Counted from the stretch's first letter, positions 42,147 to 50,677 are shown. The stretch is DNA of 51,013 nucleotides from CALVUJ01 sp045128835 (GCA_045128835.1 JBGVRX010000028.1:1-51013), one strand, 5' to 3'. Notes: generated by a model not told the origin, from the letters alone. Translations and numbers: made by a program.

Positions 42147-42338
42147 CTAGCAACAACCGCCCCAGTTACCACAACCTCTACCACCAAAACCACAGCCGAT
42201 AATGATGAATAGAATAAACACTACTAATATAATAGCCCATAAACTTGTGTTATTGTTTTGTATAGGGTAGGCATTTCCATAAGGAGCATAACCACCTGTC
42301 ATAGGTGCTCCTCCATATCCATTTCCATAGTAATACAT
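42147..42338 (-). CDS. Small Gly/Cys-rich membrane protein (YjcZ-like)
   Basis: A 63-residue protein. The N-terminal half is rich in Gly, Tyr and Pro (YYGNGYGGAP), one helix follows (about 33-49, LWAIILVVFILFIIIGC), and the end is GFGGRGCGNWGGCC. The layout recalls YjcZ/sporulation-type mini membrane proteins, but the Cys-rich end is unusual. GGAGGTG precedes the ATG. No sporulation gene is near. Function unknown. Confidence 0.55.
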   Translation of the reverse strand: MYYYGNGYGGAPMTGGYAPYGNAYPIQNNNTSLWAIILVVFILFIIIGCGFGGRGCGNWGGCC

Positions 42339-42414
42339 TTATTACACCTCCAATCTAATATAGTTTATTCAACAGTGCTTTTTATGTTAATAAATTGTGC
42401 ATGTGTGGAGGTAT

Positions 42415-42442
42415 AAAAAAAGATAGGAGTTTAATCCTATCT
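42415..42442 (-). terminator. Intrinsic terminator
   Basis: On the minus strand AGATAGGA, six-base loop, TCCTATCT and a T-run; the stop codon of the next gene lies in the stem. Confidence 0.8.
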
Positions 42443-43486
42443 TCCTGTTTTATTTCCTTTTTTCTTATCGCCTTTTTGTTCTTCTGTTTCTTCAACTTCT
42501 TCAGATTCTTCCATTGCATCAAAGAATGATAGTTGTTCACCTTCAGCGTAAACATTTGAAGTCTTTTTCTTTGGTGCTGGTTTTGCAACTTGGATATCGT
42601 CGATTGTTAATTGACCCTCAACCATGTCTTCTCTTGCTTCTTCAACAACTTCGTTTTCAACAGTTCTTTGTTCAGCACGTTTTTTAGCTTCTTCAAGGGC
42701 AGCTTGTTTTTGTCTCTTAATTTCTTCAACGCGAAGTTTTAATTCTTTTTCAATATCTGTTAGAGTTGAATACTCTGAATTAACTTTTTTGATAACTTTC
42801 TTTAATTTTCTTTTAGTGAAGAATGGTAAGTTTTTGTATTCATCTTTGAATTCTTCAATTTCTCTAGTAACTACTTTTCCATCCTTTTTAGTTTTTGTAA
42901 CTGTTCTTGTTTGTGTGATTGAATATTCACCACTTAAGATTTCTGGTAGATTAGTTTGAATTTGAGCAGCTAGTAGTGAGAAAGCTCTTTCTTTCTTTAC
43001 TACTCTCTTCATGATCATTTTTTCGAAGAAATGAAGTTTTTTTCCTTGTAAAGTATCTCTGTCAAAATTCTTTTTATTCATTACATATGAAGTTATACAG
43101 GCAGGTATTGCAGGTATTGCACCGACAGTACCACCAATAATCATTAATGTAGAAGACCAAGCTTCCATATTTGCTCCACCTAATAAATAACCAGTTCCTA
43201 GATATAAGGTCGTTATAATAGAACCACCTAAAACAGTCGCAAAAGCTGTGTGATAAGCGTGAATCTCAGCAGGATATTTTTCGTGCTTTTTCATCTTTTT
43301 CTCATTAACTTCTCCAAGAGAAAACATTGAGATAACTTTAGATTGAGCACCCTCCAAAGTTGCAAGATTATCTTTATATTGCTCAGCTAAGCGTTTTACG
43401 TGAATTTGTTCACCATTTTTTGGTTCAAGACCGTCAAATTGGGCTATAAATGCCTTTCTTGAATCAATGAACTTTTTGTCTAACAT
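42437..43486 (-). CDS. Hypothetical membrane protein with a long charged tail
   Basis: A 349-residue protein. A helical N-terminus (1 to about 75) precedes two close helices (about 82-102 and 112-133). A basic and coiled-coil stretch follows (about 140-285), then an acidic, disordered end. The end holds GQLTIDDI and GEQLSFFDAM; the latter resembles the QLxLF clamp-binding peptide. The start is the ATG at 43486 after GGGGTGG; an upstream in-frame ATG lacks a site. It lies downstream of xerC on the same strand. No family recognised. Confidence 0.5.
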   Translation of the reverse strand: MLDKKFIDSRKAFIAQFDGLEPKNGEQIHVKRLAEQYKDNLATLEGAQSKVISMFSLGEVNEKKMKKHEKYPAEIHAYHTAFATVLGGSIITTLYLGTGYLLGGANMEAWSSTLMIIGGTVGAIPAIPACITSYVMNKKNFDRDTLQGKKLHFFEKMIMKRVVKKERAFSLLAAQIQTNLPEILSGEYSITQTRTVTKTKKDGKVVTREIEEFKDEYKNLPFFTKRKLKKVIKKVNSEYSTLTDIEKELKLRVEEIKRQKQAALEEAKKRAEQRTVENEVVEEAREDMVEGQLTIDDIQVAKPAPKKKTSNVYAEGEQLSFFDAMEESEEVEETEEQKGDKKKGNKTGR

Positions 43487-43593
43487 AGCAACCACCCCAA
43501 GAACATGTATCAATTTAATTTAATTCTACATTTTTTTACTTTATAAGTCAAACTAAATTATTTTCTTGTTGGTAAAATATAGCGATATTTTTC

Positions 43594-44463
43594 TTATGAA
43601 CGCGGATGAGAGCCTTTGTATATCTTATTTACCTCTTCTTTAGCCAAATGTGTGTAGATTTGAGTGGTTATTAAACTACTGTGACCTAGTAGTTCTTGCA
43701 CTATTCTAAGGTCTGCTCCACCGTTTAATAAAGTGGTAGCAAATGTATGTCTAAATATATGTGGATGAAGTTTTGTGTTACCAAATAATTTTAAGGATAA
43801 ACTCCTTATCATGCTTTCTACAGATCTAGTAGAAAGTCGTTCTCCATATTTATTTATTAATAGGTGCACAGTTTCTTGTTTAGCAAACTTTTCTCTTTCA
43901 AAGTGAAGGTATGCTTCTATTAAAGTTTTGGATTCATTATTGAATGGGCAAATTCTAGTTTTGTTTCCTTTTCCAGTAACGATTAAATATCTATCTTCTA
44001 GATTGATTGAAGATAGTGTTATATCACACAATTCACTTACACGTAGACCGCTACTATATAACAAATGAATGATTGCTTTATCTCTATGTGAAAATTTACC
44101 AGTTGGAGTATACTCTAAGATTTTCTTTAATTCATCTTTGTATATTACATCTGGTAAAAGATTATCTTTTTTTGGACTAGAAATTTCTTTTATAAATGAA
44201 GTTTTTATATTATATTTTTTCTCTAAAAATTTGTAATAACTTTTTAAGGTTGCTATTCTTCTAGAAATTGTTCTTTTGCTTAAATTTAATGTGTAAAGAT
44301 GTGCTAAATAATTCCTTACTATTAACTCATCTATTTCTTCAACACTTTCTTTTTTTAAATAGACAGTAAAATCTTCAAAATCTCTTTTATAAGCAAGAAT
44401 AGTGTTTAGAGAATATCTTTTTTCGTTTTCTAAGTATGCGAAAAACTCATTAAGTTTATTCAT
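43594..44463 (-). CDS. xerC: Tyrosine recombinase XerC
   Basis: A 289-residue recombinase, most likely the chromosome-dimer resolvase acting at dif. An N-terminal SAM-like core-binding domain (1 to about 85) precedes the catalytic domain. SSGLRVSEL holds the first Arg, HIFRHTFATTLL the His-x-x-Arg, LLGHSS the second His, and TTQIYTHL the Tyr nucleophile. It overlaps trmFO by eight bases; the trmFO-xerC order is the same in Bacillus, which favours XerC over XerD or a phage integrase. Confidence 0.9.
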   Translation of the reverse strand: MNKLNEFFAYLENEKRYSLNTILAYKRDFEDFTVYLKKESVEEIDELIVRNYLAHLYTLNLSKRTISRRIATLKSYYKFLEKKYNIKTSFIKEISSPKKDNLLPDVIYKDELKKILEYTPTGKFSHRDKAIIHLLYSSGLRVSELCDITLSSINLEDRYLIVTGKGNKTRICPFNNESKTLIEAYLHFEREKFAKQETVHLLINKYGERLSTRSVESMIRSLSLKLFGNTKLHPHIFRHTFATTLLNGGADLRIVQELLGHSSLITTQIYTHLAKEEVNKIYKGSHPRS

Positions 44464-45739
44464 GAGTTTCCATCCAATCTTTCAAAGCATTTAAAGATAA
44501 GTCTTTTAATTCCATTTTATCTTTGCTTTTTGTTGTTAAAACACCATAGTTTGAGTTCATTGGTTGGAAACTTTTAACTTGAGCAGTACAAATATAGTTT
44601 ATTAAAGAACCGGTAACTGTTTCTAAAGGCATTGTTACTAAATCTTTTCCTTTTATTAAATTAACGGCATTAATTGCTGCGACAATTGCACTTGCACTAG
44701 ATTCTATATATCCTTCAACGCCACTTAATTGTCCTGCTACAAAGATGTTGTTGTTTGCTTTTAGTTGCATCGTTGGAAGTAAATGTTTTGGGGCATTAAT
44801 AAATGTATTTCTATGCATAACACCATATCTATAAATAGTAGCGTTTTCAAGACCAGGGATTAATTTAATTATTTTATCTTGTTCACCCCATTTTAAGTTT
44901 GTTTGGAATCCTACGATATTATATAAAGAACTTTCTAAGTTATCTTGTCTAAGTTGAACTACTGCGAAAGGACGTTTGCCATCTCTATCTTCTAATCCTA
45001 CTGGTTTCATAGGGCCAAATGTTAAAGATTTAAATCCTCTTTTAGCAATAACCTCAATTGGCATACATGCTTCAAAATGATTTTCTTTTTCAAAACTATG
45101 AAGAGGGGCTCTTTCACCATTTACTAATGCTTCATAAAAAGTGAAAAATTGTTCTTTATCAAAAGGACAGTTGATGTAATCGGCCTCTCCTTTATCATAT
45201 CTTGATTTTTTATAAGCTATTTCCATGTTTATTGTATTAGCATCAATTAAAGGTGCGCTTGCATCATAAAAATATAGACTATCATCATTAAGAATCTTTT
45301 TGATTTCTTCAGATAGTTTATTAGATGTTAATGGACCACTAGCAATTATAGTAATTCCTTCAGGTATTGAAGTTACTTCTTCGTTTATTACTTCAATAAG
45401 TGGATTACTTTTAATCAAATCAGTAACTAACTCTGAGAACTTTTCTCTATCAACACTTAGAGATTGCCCGGCAGGAACTTTAGTTTTATCTGCACAACTT
45501 ATGATAATACTATCTAGCATGCGCATTTCTTCTTTCATTAATCCAGAAGCATTATCTAAAGCATTGCTTTTTAAAGAGTTAGAGCAAACTAACTCTGCGA
45601 ATTTATTTGTGTGATGTGCTTTAGCATCTTGATGAGGTCTCATTTCATAAAGTTTTACTTTAATGCCTCTCTTTGCTATTTGATAAGCAGCTTCACTTCC
45701 TGCTAATCCTGCACCTATAACGTTAATATAATCTTTCAT
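44456..45739 (-). CDS. trmFO: tRNA (uracil-5-)-methyltransferase TrmFO
   Basis: A 427-residue FAD enzyme that makes m5U54 in tRNA with methylene-tetrahydrofolate and NAD(P)H. The N-terminal dinucleotide fold is INVIGAGLAGSEAAYQIAKR. ELVCSNSLKSNALDNASG and FEACMPIEVIAKRG hold the two functional Cys. VAGQLSGVEGYIESSASAI is the C-terminal FAD motif. Full length. GGAGTG precedes the ATG. Confidence 0.95.
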   Translation of the reverse strand: MKDYINVIGAGLAGSEAAYQIAKRGIKVKLYEMRPHQDAKAHHTNKFAELVCSNSLKSNALDNASGLMKEEMRMLDSIIISCADKTKVPAGQSLSVDREKFSELVTDLIKSNPLIEVINEEVTSIPEGITIIASGPLTSNKLSEEIKKILNDDSLYFYDASAPLIDANTINMEIAYKKSRYDKGEADYINCPFDKEQFFTFYEALVNGERAPLHSFEKENHFEACMPIEVIAKRGFKSLTFGPMKPVGLEDRDGKRPFAVVQLRQDNLESSLYNIVGFQTNLKWGEQDKIIKLIPGLENATIYRYGVMHRNTFINAPKHLLPTMQLKANNNIFVAGQLSGVEGYIESSASAIVAAINAVNLIKGKDLVTMPLETVTGSLINYICTAQVKSFQPMNSNYGVLTTKSKDKMELKDLSLNALKDWMETHE

Positions 45740-45819
45740 TTAATACACTCCAATCAAAAATAATATAGCATAATTTTAGAGGTATAGATGAAAAATAACT
45801 ATAAAAAGGCCAAAAAAAA

Positions 45820-45836
45820 GAATATTCAGAATATTC
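45820..45836. promoter_or_regulatory. Tandem GAATATTC palindromes (operator-like)
   Basis: GAATATTC, one A, GAATATTC: two identical eight-base palindromes spaced nine bases apart, ending one base before the -35 of the next promoter. A regulator binding site is plausible. Confidence 0.4.
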
Positions 45837-45837
45837 A

Positions 45838-45866
45838 TTGATTATTTTTTGATAAATTACTAAAAT
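45838..45866 (+). promoter_or_regulatory. Putative promoter of the SMI1-like gene
   Basis: TTGATT (45838-45843), 17 bases, TAAAAT (45861-45866), about 27 bases before the start codon. Confidence 0.55.
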
Positions 45867-45892
45867 AAACATATAAGAGCGGGGTGACGTTA

Positions 45893-46561
45893 GTGGGACT
45901 TAAAGAAATATCTTTAGCTCAATTATTAAATAGTACAAGTGGAACTAATTATTTTGTTACATTTGCAAAACTTATTGGTCATAGTGAAAATTCTGTTTTC
46001 TATGAGGGTATAACTGATGATGATTATTATTTGCTAGAAGAGTTAGAAGAAAAACACGGATATGAACTGCCTTCAAATTATATTGAGTTTTTAAATTATT
46101 TGAATGGTGGACGTTTTTTAGGTATGGATTTCTTTTCTTTGGTAGAGAAAAATTATCCAAATAGTTTATATAATAGAAACTTTATTAATACTGTTAGAGA
46201 TCAATTGGATATTGATGATAGCGCTCTTTTAATAGGAAAGTATGAAAATTATGTTATGTATGTTGACTGCTTAGGGGCAGATGGATCATATACATTAATG
46301 GATATAAGAAATAATGAAAAGATAGAGTTCGAATCATTTAATTCTTTAGTAGGATTCATATTCTACATTCTAGTTGTTAATACAAATAAGAAATTAGAAG
46401 AAGAAAAAGAACAAATTAAAGAAATGAAAGATAAATTACACAGTGAATTTGTTGCTAAGAATAAGGAGTGGAAAAAAGAGAAAGAAAGAAATTCTGCTAA
46501 AATTAGAGCAAAAGCTGCTGCAAACGGCTTAAAGAAGAAACAAAGAAAGAAAATGAAATAA
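45893..46561 (+). CDS. SMI1/KNR4-like protein with a basic coiled-coil tail
   Basis: A 222-residue protein. Residues about 40-160 fit the SMI1/KNR4 fold: LEELEEKHGYELPSNYIEFL, NGGRFLGMDFFSL, LLIGKYENYVMYVD and the closing FNSLVGFIFYIL. Residues about 165-222 are a charged helix ending KKKQRKKMK. SMI1 domains are often immunity proteins, but no toxin gene adjoins and the basic tail is unlike such proteins. The start is the GTG at 45893, five bases after GGGGTGA; the GTG at 45884 lies in that site. The next gene follows 19 bases later. Confidence 0.65.
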   Translation: MGLKEISLAQLLNSTSGTNYFVTFAKLIGHSENSVFYEGITDDDYYLLEELEEKHGYELPSNYIEFLNYLNGGRFLGMDFFSLVEKNYPNSLYNRNFINTVRDQLDIDDSALLIGKYENYVMYVDCLGADGSYTLMDIRNNEKIEFESFNSLVGFIFYILVVNTNKKLEEEKEQIKEMKDKLHSEFVAKNKEWKKEKERNSAKIRAKAAANGLKKKQRKKMK

Positions 46562-46580
46562 TAAATTCTGGAGGAAACAA

Positions 46581-46877
46581 ATGGAAAAAATTACAAATTT
46601 TAAAGCCTATGCGTTGGATCAAATGAGAGAGTACTTGATTGTTAATGATATTGAAGTAGAAAGCAAAGAGGATTTCACTAAGATCTATTTTGATATGTTA
46701 AAGTCTGGCTATTTCTATAAAGCAGATGTAGCTAATGAATTAGATGAAGTTAGAAATATAATTAGAGATTTTGCAAAAGCCTATGAAAAGGATAAAGATC
46801 TTCTTGAAAGAGATTTAATTTTTATGGGTTCAAGACGCGTTTTAGAGAAAATGAACGTAAATAAGCCAAAAAGATAA
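46581..46877 (+). CDS. Hypothetical small helical protein
   Basis: A 98-residue soluble, helical, charged protein (MEKITNFKAYALDQMREYL onward) with no recognised motif, signal or membrane segment. GGAGGAAACAA precedes the ATG. It follows the SMI1-like gene in what looks like a two-gene unit closed by a terminator. Function unknown. Confidence 0.5.
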   Translation: MEKITNFKAYALDQMREYLIVNDIEVESKEDFTKIYFDMLKSGYFYKADVANELDEVRNIIRDFAKAYEKDKDLLERDLIFMGSRRVLEKMNVNKPKR

Positions 46878-46910
46878 AAGTGTTAAGGGAAAATACTTGA
46901 CACTTTTTAT
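46876..46910 (+). terminator. Intrinsic terminator
   Basis: AAAAGTGTTAAG (46876-46887) pairs with CTTGACACTTTT (46896-46907, one G-U), then T residues. Its 3' arm contains the -35 of the rpsP promoter. Confidence 0.75.
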
Positions 46911-46925
46911 TTTGTGTATTACAAT
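46897..46925 (+). promoter_or_regulatory. rpsP promoter
   Basis: TTGACA (46897-46902), 17 bases, TACAAT (46920-46925), about 27 bases before the rpsP ATG. Confidence 0.8.
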
Positions 46926-46951
46926 AGACTCCGTAAATGGAGGGAAAATAT

Positions 46952-47230
46952 ATGGCAGTAAAGATTAGACTTAAAAGAATGGGTAGACACGGATTAGCTC
47001 TTTATCGTATTGTTGCAGCAGATTCTCGTTATCCTCGTGATGGTAGATTCTTAGAATTAGTAGGTACTTATAACCCTAATACTAAACCAGCTACTTGCGA
47101 TATCAACGAAGAAGTTGCATTAAAATGGTTAAAAGTTGGAGCTCAACCTACAGATACAGTTAAAACTCTTTTAACAAATGCAGGAGTTATGAAAAAATTC
47201 CAAGAAACTAAAACAACTAAAGGAGAATAA
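46952..47230 (+). CDS. rpsP: 30S ribosomal protein bS16
   Basis: A 92-residue ribosomal protein. VKIRLKRMGRHGLALYRIVA and RDGRFLELVGTYNP are the bS16 signature. The start is the ATG at 46952 after GGAGGG; an in-frame ATG 15 bases upstream overlaps that site. It is followed at three bases by khpA as in Bacillus, but rimM, trmD and rplS do not follow here. Confidence 0.97.
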   Translation: MAVKIRLKRMGRHGLALYRIVAADSRYPRDGRFLELVGTYNPNTKPATCDINEEVALKWLKVGAQPTDTVKTLLTNAGVMKKFQETKTTKGE

Positions 47231-47233
47231 TTT

Positions 47234-47482
47234 ATGAATTACGAACAAGTTATTCTTGATATAATTACTCCACTTGTTTCAAATGCTGACAAGTTAAAGG
47301 TTGTACCACTTGATTCAGATAACTTATATGAAACAGTTTATGTAATATATTGTGATGAAAAGGATATTGGACGTTTAATTGGAAAAAAAGGTATCGTTGC
47401 AGAAGCAATAAGAGAAGTTGTTAATGCAAGTGCTAAATTAAATAGCAAAAAAATCAAATTAAAATTTGAAGCAAAGAAATAA
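47234..47482 (+). CDS. khpA: RNA-binding KH-domain protein KhpA
   Basis: An 82-residue single KH domain, with IGRLIGKKGIVAEAIREVV as its GxxG loop. KhpA pairs with KhpB (Jag/EloR) and binds many transcripts; it affects cell elongation and division in related bacteria. AGGAGAA precedes the ATG. Co-transcribed with rpsP and ended by a strong terminator. Confidence 0.92.
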   Translation: MNYEQVILDIITPLVSNADKLKVVPLDSDNLYETVYVIYCDEKDIGRLIGKKGIVAEAIREVVNASAKLNSKKIKLKFEAKK

Positions 47483-47505
47483 GTTTAGGCTTATTTCTTT
47501 TTTTT
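47473..47505 (+). terminator. Intrinsic terminator
   Basis: AGAAATAAG pairs with CTTATTTCT across a six-base loop, then a T-run. The khpA stop lies in the stem. Confidence 0.85.
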
Positions 47506-47571
47506 GTATAAATAGCTTATTATTGAAATTGTTTTGTATTAATAATATAATTTAATTAAGAGGTGTTGTTT

Positions 47572-47979
47572 GTGAAAAGACGTGCTAAATTAGAAGATAT
47601 CGTGTGGATTGCAGAAGGAGGAGAAAGATATGTAATCCCAGAAAGAAGACATGATTGGTTAATGTTATGCTTGAAAAATGCTAGTTCTAAAAATGCTGTT
47701 CAAGAAATGGCAGAATTTTTAAATATAGTAAGAATGGATAGCGAAGGCAATAGCGCTAGTGAAATAGATCAATTTATAGACTTGAAAAAATATAAATATT
47801 TAGGTGGAGAATGGTTAGCAATACAAAGTGCTAGATTTCTTCAAAATGGTGAAGCGTTCGTTAAAGATTTAGTGGAAAAGTTTGGTGTTAAATTAACCGA
47901 TTCTTCTAAAAAACTTATTGAAGAAGCATTAGAAGAAAACAAACAATTTCCAAGCCAACAAAACAAAAATAAAAGATAA
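47572..47979 (+). CDS. Hypothetical protein
   Basis: A 135-residue soluble protein starting KRRAKLEDIVWIAEGGERY, with a helical remainder and a Gln/Asn/Lys-rich end (PSQQNKNKR). The start is the GTG at 47572, six bases after AAGAGGTG. It has its own terminator. It sits where rimM-trmD would follow in Bacillus but shares nothing with them. No family recognised. Confidence 0.45.
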   Translation: MKRRAKLEDIVWIAEGGERYVIPERRHDWLMLCLKNASSKNAVQEMAEFLNIVRMDSEGNSASEIDQFIDLKKYKYLGGEWLAIQSARFLQNGEAFVKDLVEKFGVKLTDSSKKLIEEALEENKQFPSQQNKNKR

Positions 47980-47980
47980 C

Positions 47981-48022
47981 AAAAAAAGGAAGTGATTTAC
48001 ACAATCATTTCCTTTTTATTTT
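47981..48022. terminator. Bidirectional terminator
   Basis: AAAGGAAGTGATT pairs with AATCATTTCCTTT (one G-U), with an A-run before and a T-run after, between convergent genes. Confidence 0.85.
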
Positions 48023-48024
48023 AA

Positions 48025-50559
48025 TTATAAGAATGGAATATAGAAGACAACTATGAATATTATATTAAGTGCAAGCAATATTAAATTAGCGCCATTATCT
48101 TTATCTTTTAAGAATCCTATAATAAATAATATAAGCATTGCTATTGGAAGTACAAATACATAAGCTATACCAAATATTAAATAGAATAGGAAGTATAAGA
48201 TTAATCCTAATAATAACAACACATTGATTATTAAGTCTAGTACAAAGAATATTAGAACTAAAACTACTAATATCAATCCTGTTACTATAACTAAGATATT
48301 GCTCTTATCTAGATTATCTAACCATTCTGCTCCTAGACCGGAAAGGTGAAGTCCAAATAAAGTTGAATAAGAAGATAATCCTTCGGATAGTAAATTGTCT
48401 ATAGAACCGTGCAATCCGGTTATATTAATAATTGCACAAACAATTAAAATGATTGAAGGTATCCAAGTCATTGGTGATTCTAATATTGCCCCAAAATCAA
48501 TTTCTGAGAATAATCCAAAGAATCCCTTTATAAAACTCCATATTCCTTTACCTAACATAGCAAAGAATTTGCCAATTAGTATGAATGGAAAGGCAAGAAC
48601 GGATAATACACTTTTACAAACGTCTCCTAGATTGAAAGATATTTTCTTTCTTTCTTTTTTTACTTTCACTTTCTTTTCTTTAGGAGTCTTAGTTTTTTTG
48701 CTTCCTTTTTCTTTAACTTTTTTCTTGTTTTCTTCTTCTTTTAATTTATTTTGATTTTCTTTCTCTTCTAATTCTTTGGTTTTTCTCTGTTCTTTTAACT
48801 CTTTTACCTTTTGTTTGGCGGAGTCTTTTAACTCATCAGAACTCTTTCTTCTTTTAGAGCTAAATACGTTAGGTAAATTTTTGAAAAATTGTTTAATGTT
48901 ATCGGCTTGATATGCGCCTTTGTATACAACAACACATCCAGGAGGGAAGGCTCCTTTTTCTATTTCTGAATAGAAATTAACAAGAACCTTTTTAAGGTTT
49001 TTACAGTTTGTGAATGCACCTGTACGTATAGTTTTACAATTTGATAAATCCATGTATTCTATAGATTCGCAATAGAAAGCGTCTTTCTTTACATCAAATA
49101 TTTTATTTGAAATTAAGAATTCTTTTACTCCAGGAAGAGGACCAAAAGATTTTGCGAGAATAACATTGCTTGGTTTTCCTCTATATACAATTTTCTTTAT
49201 TATTTCGCATCCTGGCGATTCAAATGTTCCTTTTTCTATGTAATTTACACAATTTGGGATTTCCATTTCTTTACTTGGATTTTTTACTCCTGTTATTGTT
49301 ATGATATGAACTGGAGCTTGTCTAGTTGAATATCCAAAATCTTCTTCTTTATGAGTTACTATATCTGTAAATGTATAATCTTTTAATGCCTCTAAAGTAT
49401 AGAAATCTAGTTGATCTCTAATAGCATCCATATCTTTATTAGAGTTTTCTTCTGTGATGTAATTATCTTCTATAGAGAAGGGATAAAAGAAGGTATCTAT
49501 TTGATTATTGTTTTCATCAAGAATATATGCTAAAAATGATCCGGATTGTATTTTTATTTGATTTCCTTTTATCTTTCCGTCGCGATATTTTCTTATATAT
49601 AGATTTTCATCTAAAATGTCGAAAAACACGCCATTTTTTACTCCGTTTTTATATGTTCCAAGACCATAATCATTGCCTTTTCTAGATAATGCTAAACCAT
49701 TATATTTTCCATTACTAAAGTTTCCGATATAATAGCCTCCATCATCAAATTTTCTTATACATACACCTTGGAAAGGTAAGGTTCTTACATCAAAGTCTTT
49801 ATATCTATCAATATAGCCTAAAGTGAAACCGTTTGATGTTTTACGATATCCATATCCTTTAATTGTTCTATTTACATATAAATTATTATTTAAATCTACA
49901 GTAGCACCTAATTTGCCATATACATCTTCATATTGAGCGGCATCTATAAAATTTACATCACCACCTGAAACTGTATAAGTTAAAGGGCCGTGATATTTTT
50001 TATAAGAAAAGTCATGAACTTCTAAATTTCCTTGTTCAAAGAAAAGATGTTTGAAATCATATTTGTCTGATAAGGGTGAAGTTTTTTCGCTTTCAAACAA
50101 CTGTTTTGATTTGGTAAAACATAGTTTAGTGCCATCAAAAGTTATTCCTTTTCCAGTAAAGTTACCTTTATTATCATATAAGTAAACATCATATATACCA
50201 CTTGGATACAAGTAAACTACAAAGTTTAATATTCCTAGTGTTTTGTTTACGCATTTAAGACAACAAACATCATTTTTGTTATATACAAATTGAGGACCTA
50301 AAGGTGCAGAATCTTTAGAAAAGCCTAAAAGAATTTCTTTGCCTTGAGGATCAGCGTATACAGTTGCACCATTTACAGACTTCATAATGCAGTCTTCATG
50401 CATTTCAATTGAATTCTCTTTATGCCTTTTTAGAACACCTAAACCCGCCATTGTTTTAGACTTGTCGTATTCTACATGATATTCTCCAAAATAATCTATT
50501 CCATTTTTACTAAAAGTGGAGTATTTACATCTATCATCAAAAATATGTTTTTCTCCCAT
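48025..50559 (-). CDS. Large MORN/leucine-rich membrane protein
   Basis: An 844-residue protein with an unusual make-up. Residues 1 to about 340 are beta-rich with MORN-like units (GGYYIGNFSNGKYNGLAL, YGLGTYKNGVKNGVFFD). Residues about 400-560 look like BspA-type leucine-rich repeats (NYIEKGTFESPGCEIIKKI, TIRTGAFTNCKNLKKV). A Lys/Glu coiled-coil linker spans about 570-650. The last 190 residues hold five or six helices. No signal peptide precedes the repeats, so they should face the cytosol. GGTGAT precedes the ATG. No known family covers the whole. Confidence 0.6.
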   Translation of the reverse strand: MGEKHIFDDRCKYSTFSKNGIDYFGEYHVEYDKSKTMAGLGVLKRHKENSIEMHEDCIMKSVNGATVYADPQGKEILLGFSKDSAPLGPQFVYNKNDVCCLKCVNKTLGILNFVVYLYPSGIYDVYLYDNKGNFTGKGITFDGTKLCFTKSKQLFESEKTSPLSDKYDFKHLFFEQGNLEVHDFSYKKYHGPLTYTVSGGDVNFIDAAQYEDVYGKLGATVDLNNNLYVNRTIKGYGYRKTSNGFTLGYIDRYKDFDVRTLPFQGVCIRKFDDGGYYIGNFSNGKYNGLALSRKGNDYGLGTYKNGVKNGVFFDILDENLYIRKYRDGKIKGNQIKIQSGSFLAYILDENNNQIDTFFYPFSIEDNYITEENSNKDMDAIRDQLDFYTLEALKDYTFTDIVTHKEEDFGYSTRQAPVHIITITGVKNPSKEMEIPNCVNYIEKGTFESPGCEIIKKIVYRGKPSNVILAKSFGPLPGVKEFLISNKIFDVKKDAFYCESIEYMDLSNCKTIRTGAFTNCKNLKKVLVNFYSEIEKGAFPPGCVVVYKGAYQADNIKQFFKNLPNVFSSKRRKSSDELKDSAKQKVKELKEQRKTKELEEKENQNKLKEEENKKKVKEKGSKKTKTPKEKKVKVKKERKKISFNLGDVCKSVLSVLAFPFILIGKFFAMLGKGIWSFIKGFFGLFSEIDFGAILESPMTWIPSIILIVCAIINITGLHGSIDNLLSEGLSSYSTLFGLHLSGLGAEWLDNLDKSNILVIVTGLILVVLVLIFFVLDLIINVLLLLGLILYFLFYLIFGIAYVFVLPIAMLILFIIGFLKDKDNGANLILLALNIIFIVVFYIPFL

Positions 50560-50576
50560 AATATCACCAAAATAAG

Positions 50577-50593
50577 TTTATCACATTGATAAA
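50577..50593. promoter_or_regulatory. Inverted repeat between divergent genes
   Basis: TTTATCA, CAT, TGATAAA: a perfect seven-base inverted repeat in the 143-base gap between the MORN gene and thiI. Possible operator; it sits in the short leader of the MORN gene. Confidence 0.3.
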
Positions 50594-50647
50594 GTTTATA
50601 ATATGAAAATGATTAAAAAGGTTTACCTATTTTTAATAATATTTTTG

Positions 50648-50677
50648 TTGTTTATATGTGTAAAAATAAAGTATAAT
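50648..50677 (+). promoter_or_regulatory. Putative thiI promoter
   Basis: TTGTTT (50648-50653), 18 bases, TATAAT (50672-50677), about 25 bases before the thiI ATG. Confidence 0.5.

Noticed and set aside
42382..42588. Minus-strand open frame of 68 codons
   Set aside because: It overlaps the 3' end of the unknown membrane gene in another frame and crosses its terminator; no ribosome site.
45972..46160. Toxin gene partner for the SMI1-like protein
   Set aside because: Only a short antisense frame exists here, and the adjacent 98-residue protein shows no toxin motif, so no toxin-immunity pair is claimed.
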